Shown: positions 26,944 through 35,821, counted from the stretch's first letter. The stretch: DNA of 64,000 nt from Superficieibacter sp. HKU1 (GCF_029319185.1 NZ_CP119754.1:3100001-3164000); one strand, 5' to 3'. Numbers and translations are program-made. The notes: a model not told the origin generated them from the sequence alone.

Positions 26944-28464
26944 ATGTCTGCTATACAGAATGCTCAACCGGTCAGAAAATGGGCGATGCCCGACACGCTG
27001 GTCATCATCTTCTTTGTCGCTATCCTGACCAGTCTGGCGACCTGGGTTATCCCGGTCGGCCTGTTTGATAGTCAGGAGGTGCAGTATCAGGTTGATGGAC
27101 AAACCAAAACCCGCCACGTTGTTGATCCTCACTCATTTCGCATCCTGACCAATGAAGCGGGAGACGCGCAGTATCACCGCGTTCAGCTTTTTACCACTGG
27201 CGAAGAACGCCCCGGTCTGATGAATTTTCCTTTTGAAGGCTTAACCTCCGGCTCTAAATTCGGCACCGCCGTCGGCATTATCATGTTTATGCTGGTGATT
27301 GGCGGTGCGTTTGGCATCGTTATGCGTACTGGCACCATTGATAACGGCATCATGGCGCTGATCCGCCATACGCACGGCAATGAAGTGTTATTCATTCCGG
27401 TGCTGTTTATTTTGTTTTCCCTCGGCGGCGCGGTGTTTGGCATGGGCGAAGAGGCGGTGGCGTTCGCCATTATTATCGCCCCGCTGATGGTGCGGCTGGG
27501 GTACGACAGCATTACCACGGTACTGGTCACCTATATTGCAACCCAGATTGGCTTTGCCAGTTCGTGGATGAACCCGTTTTGCGTGGTGGTCGCGCAGGGT
27601 ATTGCCGGTATACCTGTGCTTTCCGGCTCCGGACTGCGCATTGTCGTCTGGGTTATTTCGACCCTTATCGGACTGGTATTTACACTGGGCTATGCGGCAC
27701 GCGTGAAGAAAAATCCGCACCTGTCGAGAGTGCATGGATCTGACCGCTACTTTCGCGAAAAGCAGGAGGATATCGTCCAGCGTTCCTTCACGTTCGGCGA
27801 CTGGCTGGTGCTGCTGGTACTGACGGCAGTCATCGTGTGGGTGATCTGGGGCGTCGTGGTTAACGCCTGGTTTATCCCTGAAATTGCCAGCCAGTTTTTC
27901 ACTATGGGCGTCGTTATCGGCATTATTGGCGTGGCTTTCCGCCTGAATGGTATGACGGTGAATATCATGGCATCTTCATTTACGGAAGGCGCGAGGATGA
28001 TGATTGCCCCGGCACTGCTGGTGGGCTTCGCTAAAGGCATTTTGCTGCTCATCGGTAATGGCGAAGCGGGCGATGCCAGCGTGCTCAATACCCTGCTTCA
28101 CGCTATCGCGCAGGGCATCAGTGGCCTGAACAATGCCGTGGCCGCCTGGTTTATGCTGCTGTTCCAGGCGGTGTTTAACTTCTTCGTGACCTCAGGCTCG
28201 GGGCAGGCGGCGTTGACCATGCCGCTACTGGCACCGCTTGGCGATCTGGTGGGGGTTAATCGTCAGGTAACGGTACTGGCATTCCAGTTTGGCGACGGCT
28301 TTAGCCATATTATCTATCCGACGTCCGCCTCGCTGATGGCAACGCTGGGCGTTTGCCGGGTCGATTTCCGCCACTGGCTGAAGGTGGGCGCGACGCTGCT
28401 GGGGCTGCTGTTTATTATGTCCAGCGTGGTGGTAACTGGCGCGCAGTTGATGGGATATCATTGA
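26944..28464 (+). CDS. yfcC: YfcC family inner-membrane transporter
   Basis: This 506-residue polytopic membrane protein has the E. coli YfcC length and family sequence (about 12 hydrophobic segments), including the conserved GMGEEAVAFAIIIAPL block near residue 165 and FASSWMNPFCVVVAQGIAG near 205. The family is related to C4-dicarboxylate and basic amino acid antiporters; the YfcC substrate is uncertain, although in E. coli it has been linked to acetate metabolism. It is located downstream of the accessory block, as the next core gene after pta. Confidence 0.92.
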   Translation: MSAIQNAQPVRKWAMPDTLVIIFFVAILTSLATWVIPVGLFDSQEVQYQVDGQTKTRHVVDPHSFRILTNEAGDAQYHRVQLFTTGEERPGLMNFPFEGLTSGSKFGTAVGIIMFMLVIGGAFGIVMRTGTIDNGIMALIRHTHGNEVLFIPVLFILFSLGGAVFGMGEEAVAFAIIIAPLMVRLGYDSITTVLVTYIATQIGFASSWMNPFCVVVAQGIAGIPVLSGSGLRIVVWVISTLIGLVFTLGYAARVKKNPHLSRVHGSDRYFREKQEDIVQRSFTFGDWLVLLVLTAVIVWVIWGVVVNAWFIPEIASQFFTMGVVIGIIGVAFRLNGMTVNIMASSFTEGARMMIAPALLVGFAKGILLLIGNGEAGDASVLNTLLHAIAQGISGLNNAVAAWFMLLFQAVFNFFVTSGSGQAALTMPLLAPLGDLVGVNRQVTVLAFQFGDGFSHIIYPTSASLMATLGVCRVDFRHWLKVGATLLGLLFIMSSVVVTGAQLMGYH

Positions 28465-28469
28465 CGGAA

Positions 28470-28502
28470 AAGCATCGCCGGGCGGCCTGCCCGGCGATGC
28501 TG
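28470..28502. terminator. Convergent hairpin yfcC/transketolase
   Basis: Near-perfect arms AGCATCGCCGGGC/GCCCGGCGATGCT around a GGCCT loop lie between the two convergent stops. It is GC-rich and strong, with short A/T flanks. Confidence 0.75.
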
Positions 28503-28505
28503 ATA

Positions 28506-29459
28506 TTACAGGAGTTCTCTTGCCGCCTTCACGATGTGCTCTGCCGTAAGTTCATATTCCTGCTGTAAAAAGTCCTGCGTTCCCACCTGTCCGTAGCGCT
28601 CCTTAACGCCGACGCGACGCATCGGAACCGGACTGTTTTCCACCAGCACTTCTGCCACCGCTGAGCCGAGGCCATTATGAATACTGTGATTCTCACAGGT
28701 CACGATGCGACCGGTTTTCTCGGCGTAATTTTTCACCAGCATGCGGTCAATCGGTTTGAGGGTGAACATATCAATCACCGCAGCGCTCACGCCTTCCACC
28801 TCCAGTATCTGCGCAGCCTTCAGCGCTTCGGTAACCATAATGCCGTTGGCAATGAGCGTAATGTCTTTGCCTTCACGCAGCACGTTGCCTTTGCCAATCG
28901 TAAAGACCGATCCCTCGGCGTAAATTTTCGCGGCCTGCTTGCGAATGGTGCGTACCCAGTAAAAACCATCGAGCGCCATAAGCTGATGAAGGATGTTGTC
29001 AAACATCACCGCGTCGGTTACTTCCAGTACGATGGAGTTTGCCAGCCCGCGCACAATGCCCATGTCTTCGAACGACATATGCGTACCGCCGTTATGGCAG
29101 GCGGTCACCCCAGAGTCAGAGGCGATAACTTTGACGTTATTGCGCTGATAATCGAGCGACATAAAGAGCTGGTCGAAACAGCGGCGGCTGGCAAACGCGG
29201 TGAAAGTATGCACAAAAGGTTTGCGTCCGGTCAGCGCCAGTCCGGCAGCCGTGCCAATCACATTCGCTTCCATGATCCCGCAATTAATCACCTGCTGCGG
29301 GTATTTTTTATGCACGCCGTCCATCGCCATGGAACTCATCAAATCCGCTTCAAGGGCGATGATCTCGCTACCCGCCTCAATCTGCTCGCTGACAAAGCCT
29401 GCATAGACCTTGCGCATTTCAATACTGTCTTTTTCCCCGATGGGTGCAACCTTAATCAT
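28506..29459 (-). CDS. Transketolase-like C-terminal subunit
   Basis: This is the pyrimidine-binding plus C-terminal half of a split transketolase (317 residues from the ATG at 29459, MIKVAPIGEKDSIEMRK). It shows INCGIMEANVIGTAAGLALTG, the TPP-activating Glu region, and FTAFASRRCFDQ. Its start overlaps the stop of the N-terminal subunit gene by 8 nt, consistent with a two-subunit enzyme. A longer frame start seven codons upstream is possible but unnecessary. The substrate, likely a keto-sugar phosphate delivered by the neighbouring PTS, is inferred from context. Confidence 0.9.
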   Translation of the reverse strand: MIKVAPIGEKDSIEMRKVYAGFVSEQIEAGSEIIALEADLMSSMAMDGVHKKYPQQVINCGIMEANVIGTAAGLALTGRKPFVHTFTAFASRRCFDQLFMSLDYQRNNVKVIASDSGVTACHNGGTHMSFEDMGIVRGLANSIVLEVTDAVMFDNILHQLMALDGFYWVRTIRKQAAKIYAEGSVFTIGKGNVLREGKDITLIANGIMVTEALKAAQILEVEGVSAAVIDMFTLKPIDRMLVKNYAEKTGRIVTCENHSIHNGLGSAVAEVLVENSPVPMRRVGVKERYGQVGTQDFLQQEYELTAEHIVKAARELL

Positions 29460-30285
29460 GCGCGGCCTCCAGTTGTGCAATGGTGCGGGTAATTTCCTGG
29501 GTCATTTCGTCCGTCAGGCGCAGATGATGGGAATTGCCTAACTGTTCCAGATACGGCACCCCCTGCCCTTTAATACTGTCAAGGATCACCACGCGCGGGC
29601 GGTCTGTTGCCTGCGGGCGCGGTTTTACTACCTCCAGCAGACCGGCAATATCGTCGCCTTTTACCTTGCAGACGTCATAGCCGAAGGCGCGGAACTTCTC
29701 TTCAAGATCGAAGGCACAGATGATTTCATCCAGCTCGCCATCGAGCTGCTGCTTATTCCAGTCGATGAAAATGGTCAGATTATTCAGACAGTGGTGCGAA
29801 ATAAACTGAAACGCCTCCCAGCATTGTCCTTCGTTCAGCTCGCCATCCCCCACGATGCAAAATACGCGGTTATCGCGCCCGGCAAGCTTATGCGACAGCG
29901 CCATCCCGCCAGCGATGGAAATGCCCTGCCCCAGTGAGCCGGTGGTGGCATCCACGCCGCGGGTTTTCAGACGGTCAGGGTGGCTCGGCAACCGGGTGCC
30001 GTTTTGATTAAGCGTCTGTAGTTCATCAACCGGAAAATAGCCTTTGATTGCCAGCGTGCTATATAGCGCTGGCCCGGCATGCCCTTTCGACAAAACAAAA
30101 TAGTCACGTTGCGGCCAGTCCGGATCCGCCGGATCGATATTCATGACGTCGCCGTACAGAACCGCCAGCGTTTCGACGACCGACATGCTGCCGCCGTAAT
30201 GGCCAAATCCCAGCGTCGTCAACGATTTCAGCGTAGCGAGGCGGATATCGCGCGCCAGTTGTGTCAGCTCTTTGATGTTACTCAT
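29452..30285 (-). CDS. Transketolase-like N-terminal subunit
   Basis: This 277-residue protein is the TPP pyrophosphate-binding half of a split transketolase. The thiamine motif GDGELNEGQCWEAFQFISHH...NKQQLDG is near residues 146-180, and the family histidines occur in GFGHYGG, SKGHAG and PSHPDR. It overlaps the PTS EIIC gene by 4 nt upstream and the C-terminal subunit by 8 nt downstream. The split form is normal for this family and is not a frameshift. Confidence 0.92.
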   Translation of the reverse strand: MSNIKELTQLARDIRLATLKSLTTLGFGHYGGSMSVVETLAVLYGDVMNIDPADPDWPQRDYFVLSKGHAGPALYSTLAIKGYFPVDELQTLNQNGTRLPSHPDRLKTRGVDATTGSLGQGISIAGGMALSHKLAGRDNRVFCIVGDGELNEGQCWEAFQFISHHCLNNLTIFIDWNKQQLDGELDEIICAFDLEEKFRAFGYDVCKVKGDDIAGLLEVVKPRPQATDRPRVVILDSIKGQGVPYLEQLGNSHHLRLTDEMTQEITRTIAQLEAAHD

Positions 30286-31673
30286 AACTTTTCTCCGGTA
30301 TTGGTGTGCCCTGGATTACCGGCGGAACGGTTTTTCGCCAGAATGTTATAGATAACCAGCACGGCGAATAGCGCCACGACGACACCCGTAATCGCCAGCG
30401 GCGGCAGATAGCGCGCCAGGTTGCCCAGCACAATCCCTATTACGCCAAAGTCGGCGTCGGAAAAGGTGGTATTGGCAAAGCCCAGGGCGCCCAGCACGGG
30501 CAGCAGTAGCACGGGCAGGAAGGTAATCAGCAGGCCGTTAGCAAATGCGCCCAGCATCGCGCCGCGTCTCCCTCCGGTAGCGTTACCAAAAACGCCTGCC
30601 GTTGCGCCGGTGAAAAAGTGAGGGACTACGCCTGGCAGGATCAGCACCAGTTTCATCTGGCCGAGAAGAAACAATCCCACCAGCCCGCCCAGAAAGCTGA
30701 ACAAAAAACCGATTAATACCGCATTCGGCGCATACGGGTAGACCACCGGGCAATCCAGCGCCGGGCGGGCATTCGGCACCAGCTTTTCCGAAAAGCCGGT
30801 GAAGGCCGGTACGATTTCCGCAAGAATGAGACGCACGCCCTGAAGAATAATAAAGACGCCCGCTGCGAAGGTGATCGCCATGATGATGGCGTAGACCAGA
30901 TAGTTTTGTCCGCCGCTAAACTGGCTTTCTACATATTCTCGCCCGGCACAGACCGCCATAATCAAATAGATGATCATCATGGTCAGCGAAATTGAGATTG
31001 AACTGTCGCGCAGAAAACTGAGGTTTTTCGGCAGGTTCATCTCTTCCGTAGAACGGGAGTTTTTACCGCAAATGCTGCCAATCCAGCCTGAAAGCACATA
31101 GCCCAGGGTGCCAAAATGACCGAAAGCAATATCATCATTGCCGGTGATACGTTTCATATAACGCTGTGCCAGCGCGGGGAAGAAGGCCATGACCAGCCCT
31201 AGGATCAACGAACCGGTGAATACCAGACCGATACCCTCAAACCCGGCAACCGTCAGGATCACGCCAATCATACAGGCCATATAAAAGGTATGATGGCCGG
31301 TTAAAAAAATGTATTTGAGGCGCGTAAACCACGCGACAATAATATTCGCCACCATCCCAAACGCCATAATAAGCGCAGTAGAGGCACCGTATTTCTCCAG
31401 CGCAATAGAGACTATCGCTTCGTTATTTGGGATAATCCCCTGAATAGTGAATGCATGTTCAAACATTCCTCCTAATGGATTAAGTGAACCGACTAATACG
31501 GTTGCACCGCCCCCCAGCACAATAAAGCCGAGAATAGTTTTAACCGTACCTTTTACAACATCCGAAAACGATTTTTTCTGCGCTACCAGACCAATTAATG
31601 CAATTAGCCCTACCAGCACCGAGGGTACTTTCAATATATCAACGACAAAATTTAGCGTTTCAAGGATAAACAT
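30282..31673 (-). CDS. PTS ascorbate-type (UlaA/SgaT) EIIC permease
   Basis: This integral membrane EIIC has about ten hydrophobic segments and 463 residues. It is of the UlaA/SgaT family, with characteristic GIIPNNEAIVSIAL, FLTGHHTFYMAC and GNATGGRRGAMLGAFANGL. The ATG at 31673 (MFILETLNFVVDIL) has an AGG 5-6 nt upstream; a GTG two codons earlier is the alternative. It transports and, with EIIA and EIIB, phosphorylates an unknown sugar or sugar acid. Genes for all three PTS parts and the split transketolase are on one strand. Confidence 0.92.
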   Translation of the reverse strand: MFILETLNFVVDILKVPSVLVGLIALIGLVAQKKSFSDVVKGTVKTILGFIVLGGGATVLVGSLNPLGGMFEHAFTIQGIIPNNEAIVSIALEKYGASTALIMAFGMVANIIVAWFTRLKYIFLTGHHTFYMACMIGVILTVAGFEGIGLVFTGSLILGLVMAFFPALAQRYMKRITGNDDIAFGHFGTLGYVLSGWIGSICGKNSRSTEEMNLPKNLSFLRDSSISISLTMMIIYLIMAVCAGREYVESQFSGGQNYLVYAIIMAITFAAGVFIILQGVRLILAEIVPAFTGFSEKLVPNARPALDCPVVYPYAPNAVLIGFLFSFLGGLVGLFLLGQMKLVLILPGVVPHFFTGATAGVFGNATGGRRGAMLGAFANGLLITFLPVLLLPVLGALGFANTTFSDADFGVIGIVLGNLARYLPPLAITGVVVALFAVLVIYNILAKNRSAGNPGHTNTGEKL

Positions 31674-31695
31674 ATCCACCTCGCTTTAGGGTGAG

Positions 31696-31968
31696 TTACC
31701 GTTGGTCGAAGTAAGCGCTGAGCTTCGCTTCCAGTTCATTGATGTCAATAATGTTATTAATGACCACGAGCTGACTGGCGGGTACGCTGGCGCTATCGGC
31801 TATGTCTTTAGCCATGACAAACAAGTCTGCCGCGCCGGGCGTCGCTGAAGATAAATCCGAGTGTTCAACCTCTGCGTCGATATTCAGCTTTTTGAGCACT
31901 TTTTTGATATTCATCTCGACCATAAAACTACTACCAAGTCCGGAACCGCAAATCGCCATGATTTTCAT
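31696..31968 (-). CDS. PTS ascorbate-type EIIB
   Basis: This 90-residue cytoplasmic EIIB has the phospho-cysteine loop at the N-terminus (MKIMAICGSGLGSSF, Cys7), typical of the lactose/ascorbate EIIB fold. It accepts phosphate from EIIA and passes it to the sugar bound by EIIC. It lies 22 nt upstream of EIIC. Confidence 0.93.
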   Translation of the reverse strand: MKIMAICGSGLGSSFMVEMNIKKVLKKLNIDAEVEHSDLSSATPGAADLFVMAKDIADSASVPASQLVVINNIIDINELEAKLSAYFDQR

Positions 31969-32112
31969 TATTTCACCTTATTTTGAGTAGAGTACATGCG
32001 CATCATGTCTGGCAACATAATGGTGTTATTGAGGCTGATAACAAACCGCCCGTGAAATACGGGGCAGCCACCTGCGTTGTCGACAATCTGATTGTGATGT
32101 TATGACGCGAAA

Positions 32113-32556
32113 TTAGAATGCGTAAATAATGGCTTTTATCTCCTCTGGATGATTTGCTTTGTGTAATTTTTCCATTTCAGACTCGCTGGAAAATAATTCT
32201 GCCAGCGCGGCGATCATGTCAATATGGCTATGCTTATCCGGCGCTGCCAGCATAATAATCAGATCGACCGGATCAAATTCTCCGGCGGAAAATGAAATCC
32301 CCTGGTGTAATTTCAGTAAGGATAACCCCATGCCCCGAGCCCCCTCTTCGGGGCGAGCATGCGGCATGGCAAGCCCGGGCGCTAACACAAAGTAAGGACC
32401 GAGCGTTTGGTGCTGCTGAACGATCGCCGTGACGTAGTCGGGCGTGATCACCTTCGCCTCAAGCAGCGGCTGCGCACAGATTTCCAGCGCCTGCGTCCAG
32501 TGGTCAACGCGCTCATGCGTTTGTATGGTGCTATCCGTAAGCCATTTTTCGAGCAT
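32113..32556 (-). CDS. PTS fructose/ascorbate-type EIIA
   Basis: This 147-residue EIIA (PTS_EIIA_2 fold) has the active-site histidine in LAMPHARPEEG near residue 65. The start at 32556 (MLEKWLTDSTIQTHERV) has GAGGAAAG just upstream and matches the UlaC-like length; a frame 75 nt longer reaches into the operator region and is rejected. It is the first gene of the PTS-transketolase operon. The 144-nt gap to EIIB holds no gene. Confidence 0.92.
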   Translation of the reverse strand: MLEKWLTDSTIQTHERVDHWTQALEICAQPLLEAKVITPDYVTAIVQQHQTLGPYFVLAPGLAMPHARPEEGARGMGLSLLKLHQGISFSAGEFDPVDLIIMLAAPDKHSHIDMIAALAELFSSESEMEKLHKANHPEEIKAIIYAF

Positions 32557-32634
32557 TACGCTTTCCTCACTTGCTGAAAAGGTGAACAAACTGTATGCGA
32601 GGAAATCACCATTAGCTGTGACAACAGTCACAAA

Positions 32635-32646
32635 GATAGCGCTATC
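32635..32646. promoter_or_regulatory. Palindromic operator 1 of the PTS operon
   Basis: The perfect 12-bp palindrome GATAGCGCTATC lies in the divergent PTS/regulator intergenic region. It has the central CG/GC symmetry of LacI-family operators and is repeated 34 bp away. Confidence 0.8.
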
Positions 32647-32667
32647 AAAAAGCCGTTATCAAAAGTG

Positions 32668-32681
32668 TGATAGCGCTATCA
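32668..32681. promoter_or_regulatory. Palindromic operator 2 of the PTS operon
   Basis: The perfect 14-bp palindrome TGATAGCGCTATCA is the second copy of the same motif, centred 34 bp from the first. A half-site-like GTTATCA lies between them. The adjacent LacI-type regulator is the natural binding partner. Confidence 0.8.
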
Positions 32682-32803
32682 AATTACAATCATTGCCTGA
32701 AATCGCATCAAAGATGAGGTTATCAGGCGTATACTAACGATCTCAGACGCGCGCAAAAAAACGAAAAAGCGTATAAGTTCATTGAGGTTACGCAGGAAAC
32801 AGA

Positions 32804-33823
32804 ATGGCTATCACCCGAAAACGGCGAAATACCGGTAAGGTCACGCTGGCAGACGTTGCCCAGCTTGCAGGCGTAGGGACAATGACTGTATCGCGGGCGA
32901 TCCGCACACCGGAGCAGGTTTCAGACAAACTACGTGAGAAGATTGAGGCGGCGGTTCATGAGCTTGGCTATATGCCAAACCTGGCCGCCAGCGCCCTGGC
33001 CTCGGCCTCGTCGTGGACTATCGCGATGGTAGTGCCGAATCTGGCGGAGTCCGGCTGTTCTGAAATGTTTGCTGGCTTACAGCAGGTTCTACAGCCCGCC
33101 GGATATCAGATTATGCTCGCGGAGTCTCAGCACCGTCTGGAGCAGGAAGAAAAACTGCTGGAGACACTGCTGGCTTCCAATCTTGCCGCAGCCATTCTGT
33201 TAAGCGTTGAGCACAGCGAGACCGTGCGACAATGGTTAAAAAACGCCACTATCCCGGTGATGGAAATCGGCGCGGTAAGCGCCTCCCCAATCGATATGAA
33301 CATTGGCATTGATAACGTGGCGGCGATGTTTGAACTTACGCAGACGCTGATTGAACGCGGCTATCAGAACATCGGTCTGCTGTGCGCTAATCAGGAGCAG
33401 TGGATTTTTCAGCAGCATCTTCAGGGCTGGTACAAAGCGATGCTGCGCCACCATATGTCGCCGAACCGGGTAATTAATGCGGCGGCCGCGCCGACGTTCT
33501 CAACCGGTGCGGCCCAGTTACCGGAGTTTATTCTTGCCTGGCCGGAGCTGGATGCGCTGGTATGCGTGTCGGACGAGCTGGCCTGCGGCGCGCTGTACGA
33601 ATGCCAGCGCAGGCGAATAAAAGTGCCGGACGATCTGGCGATTGTTGGCTTTGGCGATAGCGACGTAAGCCGGGTCTGCCAGCCGCCGTTGACGACGATC
33701 TCCGTGCCGCACCGCCAGATTGGAATTGAAGCAGGACGCGCACTGCTGGCGCGCCTGAATGATGAAACGTGGAAAAGCAAAGCGCCGATTGCCTCGAAGC
33801 TTTGCCTGCGTGAGAGCTGTTAA
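32804..33823 (+). CDS. LacI/GntR-type repressor of the PTS-transketolase operon
   Basis: This 339-residue LacI-family regulator resembles the gluconate-type repressors. The N-terminal helix-turn-helix (VTLADVAQLAGVGTMTVSRAIRTPEQVSDKLREKI, about residues 13-48) includes the hinge helix at LAASALASA. The periplasmic-binding-protein-like sensor domain follows (about 65-339), with VGFGDSDVSR near 285. It is divergent from the EIIA gene, with two palindromic operators between them, so local repression is very likely. The inducer is unknown. Confidence 0.92.
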   Translation: MAITRKRRNTGKVTLADVAQLAGVGTMTVSRAIRTPEQVSDKLREKIEAAVHELGYMPNLAASALASASSWTIAMVVPNLAESGCSEMFAGLQQVLQPAGYQIMLAESQHRLEQEEKLLETLLASNLAAAILLSVEHSETVRQWLKNATIPVMEIGAVSASPIDMNIGIDNVAAMFELTQTLIERGYQNIGLLCANQEQWIFQQHLQGWYKAMLRHHMSPNRVINAAAAPTFSTGAAQLPEFILAWPELDALVCVSDELACGALYECQRRRIKVPDDLAIVGFGDSDVSRVCQPPLTTISVPHRQIGIEAGRALLARLNDETWKSKAPIASKLCLRESC

Positions 33824-33824
33824 C

Positions 33825-34370
33825 TTACTCCGCGACTTCCAGCTTCGATGCCTCATTATTAGCGTTGCGTGTCATCCACAGGGCCAGCGCTTTTAATGAA
33901 TCCGCAGTGAATTCATCACAGCGGGCGGTAATTTCAGCGGGCTCCATCCAGCTCACTTCGCTGACTTCCTCTTCCTGTAATGCGAAAGGACCGTGTGAGA
34001 CACAGCTGAAGAGTCCACCCCAGACGCGACAGTGTTTGTCTTCAAAGTAGAACTGACCATGCTCGGCAAACGGCACGCCGGCAATGCCCAACTCTTCTTC
34101 TGCTTCCCGACGCGCGGATTCCAGCATGCCTTCATCAGCCTGCACAACGCCACCGGCGGTGGCATCCAGCATACCGGGCATAAAATCTTTGTTGTCGGTA
34201 CGGCGCTGCACCAGGATTTTGCCCATTCCATCGTGAACGACAATATAGGTTGCACGATGACGCAGGCACTGCGCGCGCATTTGCGAGCGAGTTGCCTGAG
34301 CCACGACTTCATTGTCCTCGTTGACAATGTCCACCCACTCCATACCTGCCAAATGCGTCTGCTCCACCAT
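33825..34370 (-). CDS. yfcD: Nudix hydrolase YfcD
   Basis: YfcD is a 181-residue Nudix hydrolase. The Nudix box appears as GGVVQADEGMLESARREAEE followed by ELGI near residues 74-98, with the expected Gly, Glu and REXXEE positions. The substrate is not established; the sequence is related to isopentenyl-diphosphate isomerase-like Nudix enzymes. It is convergent with the LacI regulator, whose stop is 1 nt away. Confidence 0.94.
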   Translation of the reverse strand: MVEQTHLAGMEWVDIVNEDNEVVAQATRSQMRAQCLRHRATYIVVHDGMGKILVQRRTDNKDFMPGMLDATAGGVVQADEGMLESARREAEEELGIAGVPFAEHGQFYFEDKHCRVWGGLFSCVSHGPFALQEEEVSEVSWMEPAEITARCDEFTADSLKALALWMTRNANNEASKLEVAE

Positions 34371-34425
34371 CAGAAAACCTTCTCTTACAAGCGCTCTAAA
34401 GGCGCGTTTATGGTTGACGGGTAAG

Positions 34426-34977
34426 TTACGGATTAATCGCTATTTCTGCAATAACCCGTTGATCATTGAGTGCGATAACGCGCAAAACATTGTTCTCAAG
34501 CATGCCATAACTGGCGTCATTGCCGCCTTTGGGAATACTCACCGAGCCCGGATTAAAATGGTAGATGGCGTCACGTTTTTCCGCCACTGGCAGATGCGTA
34601 TGGCCGTAAATCAGGATATCTCCTGGTGATAACGGCGGCGGATTGTCTGCCCCAAACAGATGCCCGTGAGTCAGAAAAAGCCGCTGGTCGGCGATTAACA
34701 CCTGCTGCCACGGGGCCATTATCGGAAACGTCAGCAGCATCTGGTCAACTTCGCTGTCGCAGTTACCGCGCACGGCAATGATGCGTTCCGCCTGTTCATT
34801 AAGCCGCTTCGCCACCTCAGCGGGCGCGTACCCTTCCGGTAGCGCGTTGCGCGGGCCATGATTAAGGACATCTCCCAGAATGACCAGCCAGCGCGCGTCA
34901 CTCTGCGCGAAAAGCGCCAGTACGCGCTCCGTCGCCGGTAACGAGCCATGAATATCCGAGGCAAACATCAGTTTCAT
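34426..34977 (-). CDS. yfcE: Metallophosphodiesterase YfcE
   Basis: This 183-residue calcineurin-like phosphodiesterase is equivalent to E. coli YfcE, a metal-dependent enzyme active on artificial bis-nitrophenyl phosphate. The metal-site motifs are FASDIHG at residues 5-11, LGDVLNHG near 34, VRGNCD near 70, THGH near 103 and YGHTHLP near 123. In E. coli K-12 yfcF lies between yfcE and yfcG; here only 128 nt separate the two, and yfcF is absent. Confidence 0.94.
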   Translation of the reverse strand: MKLMFASDIHGSLPATERVLALFAQSDARWLVILGDVLNHGPRNALPEGYAPAEVAKRLNEQAERIIAVRGNCDSEVDQMLLTFPIMAPWQQVLIADQRLFLTHGHLFGADNPPPLSPGDILIYGHTHLPVAEKRDAIYHFNPGSVSIPKGGNDASYGMLENNVLRVIALNDQRVIAEIAINP

Positions 34978-35105
34978 CGCGGTTATCTCCTTTACATTGA
35001 TTAGCCGATAGTAAGGGATTTTACGATTTCCCGCCTTGATGAAAACCCGCCTGGCTGCAACCGCCTATACTTTCTCATAACATGAACAAAGCTGAGCATA
35101 AAATA

Positions 35106-35735
35106 ATGATTGATCTCTACTATGCCCCAACCCCTAATGGCCATAAGATCACGCTCTTTCTTGAAGAAGCCGGAATCGACTATCAGTTGCTGCGGGTCAA
35201 CATCAGTAAAGGCGATCAGTTTCGCCCCGATTTCCTCGCTATTTCGCCAAATAATAAGATCCCTGCCATTGTTGACCATTCCCCTGACGACGGCGGCGAG
35301 CCGCTCAGTCTGTTTGAATCCGGGGAGATTTTACTTTATCTGGCGGAAAAATCAGGCCAGTTCCTCAGCGGCGAATTGCGCGAGCGTCATACCACGCTTC
35401 AGTGGTTATTCTGGCAGGTGGGCGGGCTGGGGCCGATGCTCGGCCAAAATCATCATTTTAACCATTTTGCGCCACAGCCGGTGCCGTATGCCATTGAGCG
35501 TTATCAGGTTGAAACCCAGCGTCTTTATAACGTGCTTAACAAACGGCTGGGACAGTCGCCGTGGCTTGGTGGGGAACACTACAGCATCGCGGATATGGCC
35601 TGCTGGCCGTGGGTCCACTCCGCTCAGCGTCAGCGGATTGATTTGAATAATTATCCGGCGGTCAATAACTGGTATCAGCGCATTCTTCATCGTCCGGCGA
35701 CGGAAAAAGCGCTCCAGCTGGCACAGCCCGTGTAG
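35106..35735 (+). CDS. yfcG: Glutathione-dependent disulfide-bond oxidoreductase YfcG
   Basis: YfcG is a GST-fold (Nu-class) disulfide oxidoreductase that uses glutathione. The start at 35106 (MIDLYYAPTPNGHKITLFLEEAG) gives 209 residues; E. coli YfcG has 215. The thioredoxin-like domain includes the TPNGHKI active region and NNKIPAIVDH, then FESGEILLYLAEK. The C-terminus ends ALQLAQPV, shorter than in E. coli, because a deletion joins it to the tail of folX immediately downstream. Confidence 0.93.
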   Translation: MIDLYYAPTPNGHKITLFLEEAGIDYQLLRVNISKGDQFRPDFLAISPNNKIPAIVDHSPDDGGEPLSLFESGEILLYLAEKSGQFLSGELRERHTTLQWLFWQVGGLGPMLGQNHHFNHFAPQPVPYAIERYQVETQRLYNVLNKRLGQSPWLGGEHYSIADMACWPWVHSAQRQRIDLNNYPAVNNWYQRILHRPATEKALQLAQPV

Positions 35736-35739
35736 TACC

Positions 35740-35802
35740 GATAAACTTCATGCGCTGCGCTATGCCGACGCCGTATCAATGACCCTGAACTGGCAGCGTT
35801 AA
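35740..35802 (+). pseudogene. folX: folX remnant (C-terminal 20 codons)
   Basis: Reading from 35740 gives DKLHALRYADAVSMTLNWQR then TAA, which I recognise as the conserved C-terminus of dihydroneopterin triphosphate 2'-epimerase (FolX). The other roughly 100 residues are missing, and the fragment abuts the yfcG stop after 4 nt with no start codon. This is the scar of a deletion that removed the end of yfcG and most of folX. yfcH follows 19 nt later, as in the ancestral order yfcG-folX-yfcH. Confidence 0.88.
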
Positions 35803-35821
35803 GCGCTACCATGGAGGTTGT

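Noticed and set aside
28506..30285. Two transketolase halves considered as a frameshifted gene
   Set aside because: Split N- and C-terminal transketolase genes with a small overlap are a normal arrangement of this subfamily, and both halves have complete motifs.
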